Below are positions 26,162 through 36,706 of a stretch of 64,000 bases of DNA, in pieces. The stretch is from Sphingomonas naasensis (GTDB lineage Bacteria > Pseudomonadota > Alphaproteobacteria > Sphingomonadales > Sphingomonadaceae): the NCBI RefSeq assembly GCF_004792695.1, contig NZ_SRXU01000004.1, positions 124,001 through 188,000 on the forward strand, given 5' to 3'. A model generated the notes under the pieces. The model had not been told where the DNA came from and ran no database searches. It saw only the letters and a program-made list of their open reading frames with translations. The first letter of the stretch is position 1, and each line of letters begins with the position of its first letter. The position numbers and the translations under genes are program-made.

Positions 26162-27283
26162 TCAACCCAGCAGCCTCTCGTGCACGACCTTGCCGCCTTG
26201 CGTCAGGCGGATCGCATTGCCGATCTCGTCGTCGAGCACCGGCCGCTGCGCTTCCTTGTCCCAGAACGCGCTCAGGAAGTTGAACAGGTTGCGCGCGAAC
26301 AGCGCCGAGCTGTCCGCGGCAAGGCGGCTCGCGACGTTCTTGTGCCCGACGATCTTGACGCCGTGCCGCTCGACCACTTCGCCCGCGACCGCGCCCTCGA
26401 CATTGCCGCCCGCCTCGACCGCGAGATCGACGATCACGCTGCCCGGCTTCATGCTCGCCACCTGCGCGTCGCTGATCAGCCGCGGCGCCGGACGTCCCGG
26501 GATCAGCGCGGTGGTGATGACGATGTCCTGCCTGGCGATGTGCGACGAGACCAGCTCGGCCTGCGCCGCCTTGTATTCGTCGGACATCTCGGTGGCATAG
26601 CCGCCGCTACCTTCGCCCTCGATGCCTTTCACGCTCTCGACGAAGATCGGTTTGGCGCCGAGCGAGAGGATCTGCTCCTTCGTCGCCGCGCGCACATCGG
26701 TAGCGGAGACCTGCGCGCCGAGCCGCCGCGCGGTGGCGATCGCCTGAAGCCCGGCGACGCCGACGCCCATCACGAAGACCTTGGCGGCGCTGACGGTGCC
26801 CGCCGCGGTCATCATCATCGGGAAGGCCCGGCCATATTCGGCGGCGGCGTCGAGCACGGCCTTGTAGCCCGCGAGGTTGGACTGCGAGGAGAGGATGTCC
26901 ATCGACTGCGCGCGGGTGATGCGCGGCATGAACTCCATCGCCAGCGCCTCGGCGCCGAGCGCGGCATAGCGATCGACGCGCGCGCGCTCGCCGAAGGGAT
27001 TGAGCCCCGCGACGATCCACGCGCCCTGCTTCAATCCGGGAAGCTGATCGGGATCGGGACCCTGCACGCCGAGCACGATATCGGCATCGGCCAGCACTTC
27101 CGCGCGGCTGGCGACAGCCGCACCCGCATCGGCATAGCCCTGATCGGCGATCGATGCCGTCGCGCCCGCCCCGGATTCGACCGCCACGGTGGCGCCCAGC
27201 CCGATGAACTTCTTGACGGTCTCGGGAGTCGCGGAGACGCGCCGCTCGCCGGCGGCGGCCTCCTTGAGCACCGCGATCTTCAC
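26162..27283 (-). CDS. pntAA: NAD(P) transhydrogenase subunit alpha part 1 (NAD-binding)
   Basis: 373 residues, the soluble NAD(H)-binding domain I, related to alanine dehydrogenase. It opens with KIAVLKEAAAGERRVSATPE. The Rossmann loop is VFVMGVGVAGLQAIATARRLGA near residues 170-190, and VITTALIPGRPAPRL is also a family landmark. The start codon is GTG at 27283, two bases after the stop of the small oxidase-subunit-IV-like gene, so the two are co-transcribed. Its membrane partner pntAB lies beyond the inserted repeat and DUF559 gene, in the same direction. Confidence 0.96.
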   Translation of the reverse strand: MKIAVLKEAAAGERRVSATPETVKKFIGLGATVAVESGAGATASIADQGYADAGAAVASRAEVLADADIVLGVQGPDPDQLPGLKQGAWIVAGLNPFGERARVDRYAALGAEALAMEFMPRITRAQSMDILSSQSNLAGYKAVLDAAAEYGRAFPMMMTAAGTVSAAKVFVMGVGVAGLQAIATARRLGAQVSATDVRAATKEQILSLGAKPIFVESVKGIEGEGSGGYATEMSDEYKAAQAELVSSHIARQDIVITTALIPGRPAPRLISDAQVASMKPGSVIVDLAVEAGGNVEGAVAGEVVERHGVKIVGHKNVASRLAADSSALFARNLFNFLSAFWDKEAQRPVLDDEIGNAIRLTQGGKVVHERLLG

Positions 27284-27284
27284 C

Positions 27285-27422
27285 TCAGCTGGCGATCATG
27301 AGGACGACGAACGCGCCGATCGCGAACGCAGTGATGGTTCCCCACAGCATGAGCCTGGTGAAGCCGCCATAGGCCGCGATATGGGCCTGGACTTCGGTGC
27401 TGTTGTCGCCCGTTTCGGCCAT
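27285..27422 (-). CDS. aa3-type cytochrome c oxidase subunit IV-like microprotein
   Basis: 45 residues: a short polar head (MAETGDNSTEVQAHIAAYGG) and one transmembrane helix (residues about 22-43, LMLWGTITAFAIGAFVVLMI). Head and helix match the small alphaproteobacterial aa3-oxidase subunit IV family (HAATYSGF-like motif before the helix). The gene opens the pnt operon and ends two bases before pntAA. It is distant from any oxidase gene in the window, so it may serve the transhydrogenase or simply be co-regulated with it. Confidence 0.75.
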   Translation of the reverse strand: MAETGDNSTEVQAHIAAYGGFTRLMLWGTITAFAIGAFVVLMIAS

Positions 27423-27583
27423 GCTTCGTGATCCCCTCTGCGCGATTTTTGGGGGACCTTAACGGCGGTGCCGCAGCGCCTCAACCCCGGCACGGAAAAC
27501 ATCGACTGCGCGCAGGCTTAAGCCCGCCTTTACCGATGCCGATTATGGGATACGACCTGAAACGGGACAACAGGGACAGTGGG

Positions 27584-29011
<1,428 letters not shown>

Positions 29012-29014
29012 GGT

Positions 29015-30529
29015 TCAGCGCACCCGCCACGAGGCGAGGTGCGGCTGCCGGTTCCGCGCGCTTTCGGGCAGGGGCTGCGCTACGCCGATCCCGGCGAACA
29101 GCCACGCCGGATCATAATCGCCGCGCGCGAGTGTGAAGAGCCGGCCTTCGCGCGCGAGCAGGGCGCGTGCGCTGCCCGCGTCGAGATGCGGCGCCGCGAC
29201 GAGTCCCTCCGCCCAGCGATCCACCGCACCGGCGGGGCGCTGGACGATGAAGATGCGCAAGCCCGGCGCCTGCGCCTGCCGATAATGCTCGGCCGCCACG
29301 CCCATCGCGTCGCCCTCGACGATCACCGCCGCGTGCGGATCGATTCGCGCGATCGTCGCCAGCGTCTGCGGCCACGCCTCGGTCTCGCGTTCGGGTAGCC
29401 AGCGCAGCAGCGCGCCGATCTGCAGCGCGACGAGCAAGGCGACGAGCGCTCCGCGCATCGGCCGCGACGGCACCGCCGCCAGCGCGACCGCCAGCAGCAC
29501 CGTCGCCGGCCCGGCCGCCCAGAACAGGGTCCGCGGCAGGAAGATCGGCAGGCGCTGGCTCACCGCCCACAGCAGCAACGGCGCCGCCAGCGTGAGCGCC
29601 GCGAGCAGCACCACTGCCGGACGGCGGTCCCGCGCGGCGAACCAGCCGAGCCCGCCAAGCCACGCCAGCGCGAGCAGCGGCGCGAAGACGATGCGCTCGC
29701 TGGCGACATAGAAAGGCAGATAGACCGTCGCGGTCATGGTCAGCGCTGCGGGCAGGTCGGGCCGCGTGATCCAGCCGAACGCGGTGTCGCCGCCCGCCGC
29801 CTGGCCGAGGCTGATCCATGCCCACCAGCTCCACAGCATTGCGACGAGCGCATTGGCGAGGATCCAGCGCAGCAGCGCCGGCCGGTCGCGGCGGAGCAGC
29901 CAGAACAGGGCGAAATTGGACAGCCCGACGAACAGCGCCATCGTGGTATGCGCATAGAGCGCTACCCCCGCCGCCAGCGCATAGCCGGCGAGCGGCGCCA
30001 GCCGGGGCCGCTCGAGATACAGAATGATCGCCGCGCACGCGAACAGCGCCGCGGTCTGCGCGAGGATATAGCTGCGCACCTCCTGCGAGAAATCGAGATG
30101 CGCGGGCGAGATCGCCAGCAGCAGCGCCGCGATCAGCCCCGCTCCCGTCCCGCCGAGGCGCCGCGCCGCCCACCACGCGGCGCCGATTCCCGCGGTGCCG
30201 ATCGCCACCGACAGCAGCTGCACCGCCAGGTCTCCGGAGCCGAACAGCGCCATCCAGCCCTTGAGCAGCGTGTAATAGAGCGGCGGATTGGCCTCGCGTG
30301 CCATCCAGCCGCTCCACAAATGATCGAGCGGCTGATGCGCCAGCGTGACCGCGGCGATCTCGTCGAACCACAGCGAATAGCCCGCGCTGACGATGCGGAG
30401 CGCGATCGCGCCCAGCAGCACGGGCACGACGAGCAAGTCGCCGCGGCTCCATTCCGCTCCTGCCGCGCCGCGCGTCAAAGTCGCACTCCTCCCCAGGCTC
30501 CCGGCCTTGCTGTCGCGGGGCCGGGGCAT
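29015..30529 (-). CDS. Glycosyltransferase family 39-like membrane protein
   Basis: 504 residues with about a dozen hydrophobic helices. The first periplasmic loop holds YSLWFDEIAAVTLAHQPLDH with the DE pair of GT-C enzymes, followed by NPPLYYTLLKGWMALFG, the signature of the ArnT/PMT-like (GT39/PMT_2) family. These enzymes transfer sugars from polyprenyl phosphate donors on the outer face of the inner membrane. The C-terminal 130 residues form a soluble periplasmic domain. The start at 30529 is the first plausible ATG before the first helix. It converges on the sigma-54 regulator with three bases between stops. Confidence 0.82.
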   Translation of the reverse strand: MPRPRDSKAGSLGRSATLTRGAAGAEWSRGDLLVVPVLLGAIALRIVSAGYSLWFDEIAAVTLAHQPLDHLWSGWMAREANPPLYYTLLKGWMALFGSGDLAVQLLSVAIGTAGIGAAWWAARRLGGTGAGLIAALLLAISPAHLDFSQEVRSYILAQTAALFACAAIILYLERPRLAPLAGYALAAGVALYAHTTMALFVGLSNFALFWLLRRDRPALLRWILANALVAMLWSWWAWISLGQAAGGDTAFGWITRPDLPAALTMTATVYLPFYVASERIVFAPLLALAWLGGLGWFAARDRRPAVVLLAALTLAAPLLLWAVSQRLPIFLPRTLFWAAGPATVLLAVALAAVPSRPMRGALVALLVALQIGALLRWLPERETEAWPQTLATIARIDPHAAVIVEGDAMGVAAEHYRQAQAPGLRIFIVQRPAGAVDRWAEGLVAAPHLDAGSARALLAREGRLFTLARGDYDPAWLFAGIGVAQPLPESARNRQPHLASWRVR

Positions 30530-30618
30530 GGCGTCAAGGCGCCGCGGCGCGATCGATCCGCGGCGCTGGTCAGCAAGGGCGGCGATACGGTATAGCCCCG
30601 GCCCGGGAGGAGCATCCG

Positions 30619-31050
30619 ATGCTCGCACTTGCCGCACTGATGTGCGCCGCCCTGTTCGCCGGCGCCGCTTTCTACGTCTCCTTCGCCGAGCATCCGGCCC
30701 GGATGAAGCTCGACGACCGCGCCGCGCTGGCGCAGTGGAAGCCGTCCTATGATCGCGCCGCCCTGTTGCAGGCCAGCCTCGCGCTGCTCGGCGGCGTGCT
30801 CGGTGCCGCCGCCTGGTTTCGCTGGCAGAGCAACTGGTTCTGGCTTGCCGGCGGCATCGTCCTGTTGCTCAACATCCCCTACACGCTGCTCGTCATCTGG
30901 CGCACCAACGGCGCGCTCAAGGCGACGCCGCCCGACGCCGCCGGGCCGGCGAGCCGCGCGCTGCTGATCCGCTGGGGCCAGCTCCACTGGGTCCGCACCT
31001 TGCTCGGTCTCGCCGCCACCGCGCTGATCGCGCGCGGCTTGCTGCCCTAG
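30619..31050 (+). CDS. DUF1772 family membrane protein
   Basis: 143 residues with four hydrophobic segments (1-20, 55-68, 74-92, 122-140). FYVSFAEHPARMKLDDRAALAQW followed by KPSYDRAALLQASLAL is characteristic of DUF1772, which includes anthrone-oxygenase-like proteins; most members have no known function. GGAGGAGC lies just before the ATG. The stop overlaps the stop of folP by four bases on the other strand. Confidence 0.82.
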   Translation: MLALAALMCAALFAGAAFYVSFAEHPARMKLDDRAALAQWKPSYDRAALLQASLALLGGVLGAAAWFRWQSNWFWLAGGIVLLLNIPYTLLVIWRTNGALKATPPDAAGPASRALLIRWGQLHWVRTLLGLAATALIARGLLP

Positions 31051-32135
31051 TTCCGCGCGACCAGCGCCGCGTCGCGCATCCCGCGCCAGATGCGCAGCGC
31101 CTGCGCGGTCTCGAACACGTCGTGGACGCGGATCAGCTGCGCGCCCAGCTCGGCGCCCTTGAGCGCCACCGCCAGCGAGCCGCCCAGCCGCGCCTCGGCC
31201 GGCGCCTCGTTCGAGAGCGCGCCGATCATCCGCTTGCGGCTCGCCCCGAGCACGATTCCGCAGCCGATGCCGTGGAACAGCGCCAGCCCGTTGAGCAGCG
31301 CGAGATTGTCGGCGAGCGACTTGCCGAAGCCGATGCCCGGATCGATCAGCACATGCTCGCGCGCGATCCCGCCGGCGACGACTTGCTCGACGCGGCGCGC
31401 GAGCCAGTCATAGACCTCGACCAGCACGTCGCCGTAATTGCCACCCTCGTGCCCGGTCTTGCGCGGATCGGGCGAGTGCATCAGCACCACCGGGCAGCCG
31501 GCCTGCGCCGCCACACCGAGCGCGCGATCGTCGTAGAGCAGCGCCGACACGTCGTTGATCAGATGCGCGCCCGCGCCGATCCCGGCTTCCATCACCGCTG
31601 CCTTGCGCGTGTCGATCGACACCGCCGTGCCGCTCCGCGCCAGTCGCTCGACGACCGGCACAATGCGCTGGATCTCGTCGCCTTCCCACACCGTTGCCGC
31701 GCCCGGCCGGGTCGATTCGCCGCCGACATCGACGATCGCCGCCCCGGCGACGGTCATGTCGACGCCCGCCTGCGCCGCCGCGGCGGGATCGCCGACATGC
31801 TTGCCGCCGTCGGAGAAGCTGTCGGGGGTGAGGTTGAGGATCGCCATCACCTGCGGCTGATCGAGCCGCACCACGCGCTCGCCGAGCCTGAGTGGCGCGC
31901 GCGGCGCGGTGACGCGCGCGGCGATCGCTTGCAGCCGTTCGTCGGCGGGAAGATCGGCGACCGGGATCGTGCGCTGGAGCACGCGACGCTGGCCCTCGAC
32001 GGCGATCAGCTCCCATGCCGCGAACCAGCACAGCCCGCCGGCCAGCCGCGCGACGCTGCCGTCGTCATGCCCGATCGGCGTGTCGACGAATTGGGTGGGC
32101 CGAAGATAGAGGCGTGCGGAGGCGGGGAGGTCCAT
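31047..32135 (-). CDS. folP: Dihydropteroate synthase
   Basis: 362 residues. The TIM-barrel core begins at about residue 90 with VMAILNLTPDSFSDGG, followed by VDVGGESTRPGA, SIDTRKAAVMEAG, LINDVSAL, VVLMHSPDPR, LIDPGIGFGK and LGASRKRMIG, covering the pterin and pABA sites. It joins pABA to dihydropterin pyrophosphate in folate synthesis. A roughly 90-residue N-terminal extension (MDLPASARLYLRPTQFV onward) is longer than in E. coli FolP but usual in relatives of this organism. It lies downstream of a copy of the palindromic repeat and of ccrM on the same strand. Confidence 0.95.
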   Translation of the reverse strand: MDLPASARLYLRPTQFVDTPIGHDDGSVARLAGGLCWFAAWELIAVEGQRRVLQRTIPVADLPADERLQAIAARVTAPRAPLRLGERVVRLDQPQVMAILNLTPDSFSDGGKHVGDPAAAAQAGVDMTVAGAAIVDVGGESTRPGAATVWEGDEIQRIVPVVERLARSGTAVSIDTRKAAVMEAGIGAGAHLINDVSALLYDDRALGVAAQAGCPVVLMHSPDPRKTGHEGGNYGDVLVEVYDWLARRVEQVVAGGIAREHVLIDPGIGFGKSLADNLALLNGLALFHGIGCGIVLGASRKRMIGALSNEAPAEARLGGSLAVALKGAELGAQLIRVHDVFETAQALRIWRGMRDAALVARN

Positions 32136-32151
32136 GAACGAGGTCCTACAA

Positions 32152-32281
32152 GATCCTCCCCGGAACGGGGAGGGGGACCAGTCGCAGGCTGGTGGAGGGG
32201 GCGTGCCGCAAAGGATGTCGCTTGTGGAGAGCCCCCTCCGTCAGCGCTGGGCGCTGCCACCTCCCCGTGCCGGGGAGGATC
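32152..32281. repeat. Palindromic repeat copy without cargo
   Basis: A 130-base element bounded by GATCCTCCCC at 32152 and GGGGAGGATC at 32281. It is built of two inverted halves like the ends of the DUF559-carrying element, each with an internal small hairpin. It fills the gap between the ccrM stop and the folP start on the minus strand, leaving only 16 bases before folP, so any transcript from ccrM into folP would contain a large hairpin. Confidence 0.85.
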
Positions 32282-32284
32282 GAA

Positions 32285-33412
<1,128 letters not shown>

Positions 33413-33452
33413 TCACTCAACTCCCTTGCCCGGAACGCGCGTATTCGCGGCT

Positions 33453-33563
33453 GGCGGAGTCCGCCGTCAAGCAAACATTGGTTAACGAGAAAGGCTGCTA
33501 AGCCGTTAACGGCCCAGAACATTCCGGCACCCGACCAGATGTTGAGTCAAGAAGTTATCCACA
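33453..33563 (-). promoter_or_regulatory. ccrM upstream control region
   Basis: Within the 242-base leader of ccrM lie: a GAGTC site inside the perfect palindrome GGCGGAGTCCGCC (33453-33465); GTTAAC at 33481-33486 and again at 33505-33510; a second GAGTC at 33544-33548; and TTATCCACA, a perfect DnaA box, at 33555-33563. GANTC sites are the enzyme's own target, so methylation-state feedback and DnaA timing are plausible. A full CtrA box (TTAA-N7-TTAA) was not found. Confidence 0.45.
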
Positions 33564-33614
33564 GGCGCAAGCGCTGGTGGGTGTGGCACGAAAGACTCAC
33601 TTCGCCGGCCGACG

Positions 33615-33631
33615 AAAAAATCCCGGCGGGA
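33615..33631 (-). terminator. Probable terminator after the HNH gene
   Basis: On the minus strand TCCCGCCGGGA is followed at once by TTTTTT, about 24 bases after the HNH endonuclease stop. The stem is short (four pairs with loop GCC), but the T run is typical of intrinsic termination. It would separate HNH transcription from ccrM. Confidence 0.5.
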
Positions 33632-33654
33632 CAACGGGCAGGGAAGGAGGGGGT

Positions 33655-34221
33655 TCAGGCCTCGAGCTCGACGTCCCAGTAGAGCCAGTCGCGCCAGGTC
33701 TGGTGGAGATAATGCGGCGGGAAGCGGCGGCCATGTTCCTGCAGCTGCCAGCTCGTCGGCCGGATCGGTTCGATGTGGAGCGGCATGTGCGCCTGCTTCG
33801 GGGTGCGCCCGCCCTTGCGCAGGTTGCAGGGGGCGCAGGCCGTGGCGACATTTTCCCAGGTGGTGCGCCCGCCCTGGGCGCGGGGAATGACATGGTCGAA
33901 GGTGAGGTCGCGCAGGCTGCCGCAATATTGACAGGAGAATTTGTCGCGGAGGAACAGGTTGAAGCGCGTGAAGGCAGGGAATTGGGACGGTCTGACATAT
34001 TGTTTGAGCGCGATGACCGAAGGAAGCTTCAGCCTCGCGCTGGGACTTCGGATCTCGCGTTCGTAATAGGAGACGACGTCGACGCGTTCGAGGAACAGCG
34101 CCTTGATCGCGGTCTGCCATGGCCACACACTGAGTGGATAATAGCTGAGCGGCGTGTAATCGGCGTTCAGGACAAGCGCGGGGCAACTGTCCGGATGGCG
34201 GATCAGATCGGGATGGTACAT
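33655..34221 (-). CDS. HNH endonuclease
   Basis: 188 residues. The HNH core is in residues 90-145: FSCQYCG (first zinc cysteines), LTFDHVIPRAQGG (catalytic His with D/H), and ENVATACAPCNLRKGGRTP (second cysteine pair and Asn). The N-terminal region, PALVLNADYTPLSYYPLSVW, is the hallmark of a conserved bacterial HNH family usually kept on the chromosome; its role is not established. GAGGG six bases before the ATG at 34221 fixes the start; the frame upstream is not supported. It is divergent from gluQ. Confidence 0.9.
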   Translation of the reverse strand: MYHPDLIRHPDSCPALVLNADYTPLSYYPLSVWPWQTAIKALFLERVDVVSYYEREIRSPSARLKLPSVIALKQYVRPSQFPAFTRFNLFLRDKFSCQYCGSLRDLTFDHVIPRAQGGRTTWENVATACAPCNLRKGGRTPKQAHMPLHIEPIRPTSWQLQEHGRRFPPHYLHQTWRDWLYWDVELEA

Positions 34222-34320
34222 ACGTTCCCTCGCCCCGTTTTGGTTGCCGCACTCCCTGACCGGGAATGGTGACGTGCACATGACAGCATATGCCGCGACT
34301 CGCGGTCAAGGGCGGGTTTG

Positions 34321-35283
34321 ATGGTTGTCCACAGCCGATTCGCGCCGAGCCCGACGGGGCGCCTGCACCTCGGCCATGCCTGGTCCGCGCTTCAGGCGCA
34401 CGATTTCGCCCGCGGGCACGGTGGACGCTTCAGCCTGCGCATCGAGGATATCGACGGCACCCGCAGCCGCACCGGGCATGTCGAGGCGATCTTGCGCGAT
34501 CTCGAATGGCTCGGGCTGGGCTGGGACGGCGAGGCGACCTTCCAGTCGCAGCGCCTGCACCTCTACGAAGCCGCGCTCGATCGTCTCCGCGCGATGGGCC
34601 TGCTCTACCCCTGTTTCTGCACCCGCGCCGACATCGCCGCGAGCCTGTCGGCCCCGCACGGGCCCGAGGGGACTATATATCCGGGGACCTGCCGCGGGCT
34701 GGCCGATCCCGATCTCTCCCGCCCCCATAGCTGGCGGCTCGATGTGGAGAAGGCGCTTGAGATCCTCCCCGACACGGGGAGGGGGACCGCCGCCGAAGGC
34801 GGTGGTGGAGGGGGCTCGCCCCAAACGGCGTCGCCGGTGGAGAACCCCCTCCACCAGCCTGCGGCTGGTCCCCCTCCCCGTGCCGGGGAGGATCTTTGGT
34901 GGCACGACACCCCCGCTGGCTGGATCCGCGCCAACCCGCGCTCGCACGGCGACGTCATCCTCGCCCGCAAGGACGCCCCCGCCAGCTATCACCTCGCGGT
35001 CACCGTCGACGACGCCGCGCAGGGCGTCACGCATGTCGTTCGCGGCAAGGACCTGTTCGAGGCGACGCATGTCCATCGCCTGCTCCAGGCGCTGCTCGGC
35101 TTGCCGACGCCCGAATATCGCCACCATCCGCTGCTGCTCGGTCCCGACGGCACGCGGCTCGCCAAGCGCCACGGCGCGCCCAGCCTCGAGGCGATGCGCC
35201 TCGCCGGCGAGGACGGCCGCGGGTTGGCCGACCGGCTGCGTCAGGGTTTGCTCCCGGTTGGCTTCGCGCCGGCAAAGGCGTAG
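34321..35283 (+). CDS. gluQ: Glutamyl-Q tRNA(Asp) synthetase, with in-frame repeat insertion
   Basis: 320 residues. Class I synthetase motifs: SRFAPSPTGRLHLGHAWSAL (HIGH-type HLGHA), LRIEDIDGTRSR, a zinc-type loop PCFCTRADI...GTCRG, and RLAKRHG (KMSKS-type). There is no anticodon-binding domain, as expected for GluQ-RS, which glutamylates queuosine on tRNA-Asp. Residues about 147-192 are not part of the family: they are the translation of a palindromic element (34761-34894), giving TGRGTAAEGGGGGGSP and [17 protein letters not shown]. The catalytic motifs on both sides stay in frame, so the protein is probably still functional with a flexible loop. A HIG1 gene follows after nine bases. Confidence 0.93.
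   Translation: MVVHSRFAPSPTGRLHLGHAWSALQAHDFARGHGGRFSLRIEDIDGTRSRTGHVEAILRDLEWLGLGWDGEATFQSQRLHLYEAALDRLRAMGLLYPCFCTRADIAASLSAPHGPEGTIYPGTCRGLADPDLSRPHSWRLDVEKALEILPDTGRGTAAEGGGGGGSPQTASPVENPLHQPAAGPPPRAGEDLWWHDTPAGWIRANPRSHGDVILARKDAPASYHLAVTVDDAAQGVTHVVRGKDLFEATHVHRLLQALLGLPTPEYRHHPLLLGPDGTRLAKRHGAPSLEAMRLAGEDGRGLADRLRQGLLPVGFAPAKA
34761..34894. repeat. Palindromic repeat inserted in frame within gluQ
   Basis: Bounded by GATCCTCCCC (34761) and GGGGAGGATC (34894), with the two inverted halves and hairpins shared with the copies at 25.7, 32.2 and 54.6 kb. Here it lies inside coding sequence and is translated as a Gly/Pro-rich segment. It resembles the protein-inserted palindromic elements known from Rickettsia, though the sequence family is different. 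Confidence 0.88.
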
Positions 35284-35292
35284 GACGGCGGA

Positions 35293-35523
35293 ATGACCTT
35301 CTTCCTCGCCGCCTTGCTCCTCGCCGCGATGCTCGCGGTGGTCGTCGTGCTCATCAAGGGTCTGATCAACATGGCGCAGACCACCACCCAGGATCTGGAG
35401 GGCGAGGGCCCGAGCGATCGGTCGCTGCGCTCGCAGAAGCTCATGCAGCAGCGCATCCTGTTTCAGGGCGTCGCGATCGCGATCATCGCGCTGCTGCTGC
35501 TGATCCTCTCCGCCAAGGGCTGA
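35293..35523 (+). CDS. HIG1 domain-like small membrane protein
   Basis: 76 residues with two transmembrane helices: residues 3-25 (FFLAALLLAAMLAVVVVLIK) and 55-73 (ILFQGVAIAIIALLLLIL). They are joined by a polar loop ending SLRSQKLMQQRILFQG, the HIG1 consensus (SNKMMRxRVxxQ-like). Bacterial HIG1 proteins are associated with respiratory oxidase complexes. It is nine bases downstream of gluQ, so probably co-transcribed. Confidence 0.75.
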   Translation: MTFFLAALLLAAMLAVVVVLIKGLINMAQTTTQDLEGEGPSDRSLRSQKLMQQRILFQGVAIAIIALLLLILSAKG

Positions 35524-35529
35524 CCGCGC

Positions 35530-35625
35530 TCAACGATAGAGCGCGACGAGGCACCAGACGAAGGCGACGAGCAGCAGGCCGATCAGGACCGCGAGTTCGA
35601 GATCGAGCAGGGACGGACGGCGCAT
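35530..35625 (-). CDS. Possible 31-residue single-helix membrane peptide
   Basis: An open frame of 31 codons, MRRPSLLDLELAVLIGLLLV and on to ALYR, encodes one clear transmembrane helix. It lies between convergent HIG1 and a PilZ gene and is not preceded by a good ribosome site. It could be a real small membrane protein or a chance frame. Confidence 0.3.
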   Translation of the reverse strand: MRRPSLLDLELAVLIGLLLVAFVWCLVALYR

Positions 35626-35641
35626 CGCATCGCCGCCATGG

Positions 35642-35974
35642 TCACAGAAATCCGAGATGCGTCACCAGCGACTGGTGGAGCGTGCCCTTGAACTTGAGCC
35701 CGACCACGCCCTCGCGCGACCACATCACTGTCGCCGGCATCGGCGCGAGATGGGCGATCGCCACCCAGACCTCGTCGCCCTCGCGCAGACCCCAGGTGAA
35801 GATCTTGCAGCCCTCCACCGACACGTCGGCGACCTCGCCCTTGATCCGCCGCACGTCGCCGCTGGCGCGGATCGTCGCGGTGAGCGCCGTCGAGGTACGC
35901 GGGTTGGCGCGGCGTTCGGCCAGATCGGACTGGCCCAGCAGCGTCCCATTCGCATTCTGGTCATTCGAGCGCAT
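35642..35974 (-). CDS. PilZ domain protein
   Basis: 110 residues. ERRANPRTSTALTATIRASG supplies the arginine region and VADVSVEGCKIFTWGLREGD the D-x-S-x-x-G loop of PilZ, followed by barrel strands to GVVGLKFKGTL. It probably binds cyclic di-GMP. The consensus glycine spacing (DVSVEGCK) is intact. It is distinct in sequence from the PilZ protein at 7.0 kb. Transcribed away from the adenosyltransferase gene. Confidence 0.85.
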   Translation of the reverse strand: MRSNDQNANGTLLGQSDLAERRANPRTSTALTATIRASGDVRRIKGEVADVSVEGCKIFTWGLREGDEVWVAIAHLAPMPATVMWSREGVVGLKFKGTLHQSLVTHLGFL

Positions 35975-36097
35975 ACGGATTTCCTCCGCTTATATGCTGC
36001 GCCCCGCCGGGTTACCGCGCGGTGTGGTTTTAGGCTTACCCGCGCGTAAATCCGCCGGCGCTTTCGCGAAGCGCCGGGCAGGGCTAGGGATCGCTTC

Positions 36098-36655
36098 ATG
36101 GTCAAGCTGAACAAGATCTACACGCGCACCGGCGACGACGGCACCACGGGGCTGGTCGACGGCTCGCGCCTGTCCAAGGCCGATCCGCGCATGGCGGCGA
36201 TCGGCGACGTCGACGAGGCGAACAGCGCGATCGGAGTCGCGCGTGCCGCGCTCGGGCCCGGCACGTTCAGCGAGATGCTCGCCCGCATCCAGAACGATCT
36301 GTTCGATCTCGGCGCCGATCTCGCCACCCCGATCGAGATCGAGGGCGCGCTGCGCATCGTGCCCGGTCAGATCGAATGGCTCGAGGCGCGGATCGATCAC
36401 CTCAACGCCGCGCTCGATCCGCTGACCAGCTTCATCCTCCCCGCCGGCGAGCCTGCCGCGGCGGCGCTGCATCTCGCCCGTGCGATCGTGCGCCGCGCCG
36501 AGCGCACCGCGGTGGCCGCCGCCGCGACGGTCGCGCTGCGTGCCGAGGCGATCGCCTACCTAAACCGCCTCTCCGATCTGCTCTTCGTCGCCGCGCGGGC
36601 AATGAACCGCAACGGGGCGGGAGACGTTCTATGGGTGCCGGGCGCATCGCGCTGA
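36098..36655 (+). CDS. Cob(I)yrinic acid a,c-diamide adenosyltransferase (PduO type)
   Basis: 185 residues. The N terminus KLNKIYTRTGDDGTTGLVDG is the ATP-binding signature of PduO-type ATP:cobalamin adenosyltransferases, and LFDLGADLATP, FILPAGEPAAAALHLARAIVRRAER and YLNRLSDLLFVAAR are further conserved blocks. It makes adenosylcobalamin from reduced corrinoid in the cytoplasm. No cobalamin-dependent enzyme is adjacent. A 51-base gap separates it from egtB. Confidence 0.95.
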   Translation: MVKLNKIYTRTGDDGTTGLVDGSRLSKADPRMAAIGDVDEANSAIGVARAALGPGTFSEMLARIQNDLFDLGADLATPIEIEGALRIVPGQIEWLEARIDHLNAALDPLTSFILPAGEPAAAALHLARAIVRRAERTAVAAAATVALRAEAIAYLNRLSDLLFVAARAMNRNGAGDVLWVPGASR

Positions 36656-36706
36656 CCGGCTCGTTTCGGGTTGACGCTATAGCGGCGACGGCGTAGGGGG
36701 AACATT

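Noticed and set aside
33481-33510. CtrA binding site upstream of ccrM
   Set aside because: Two GTTAAC hexamers are present, but their spacing does not give the TTAA-N7-TTAA consensus.
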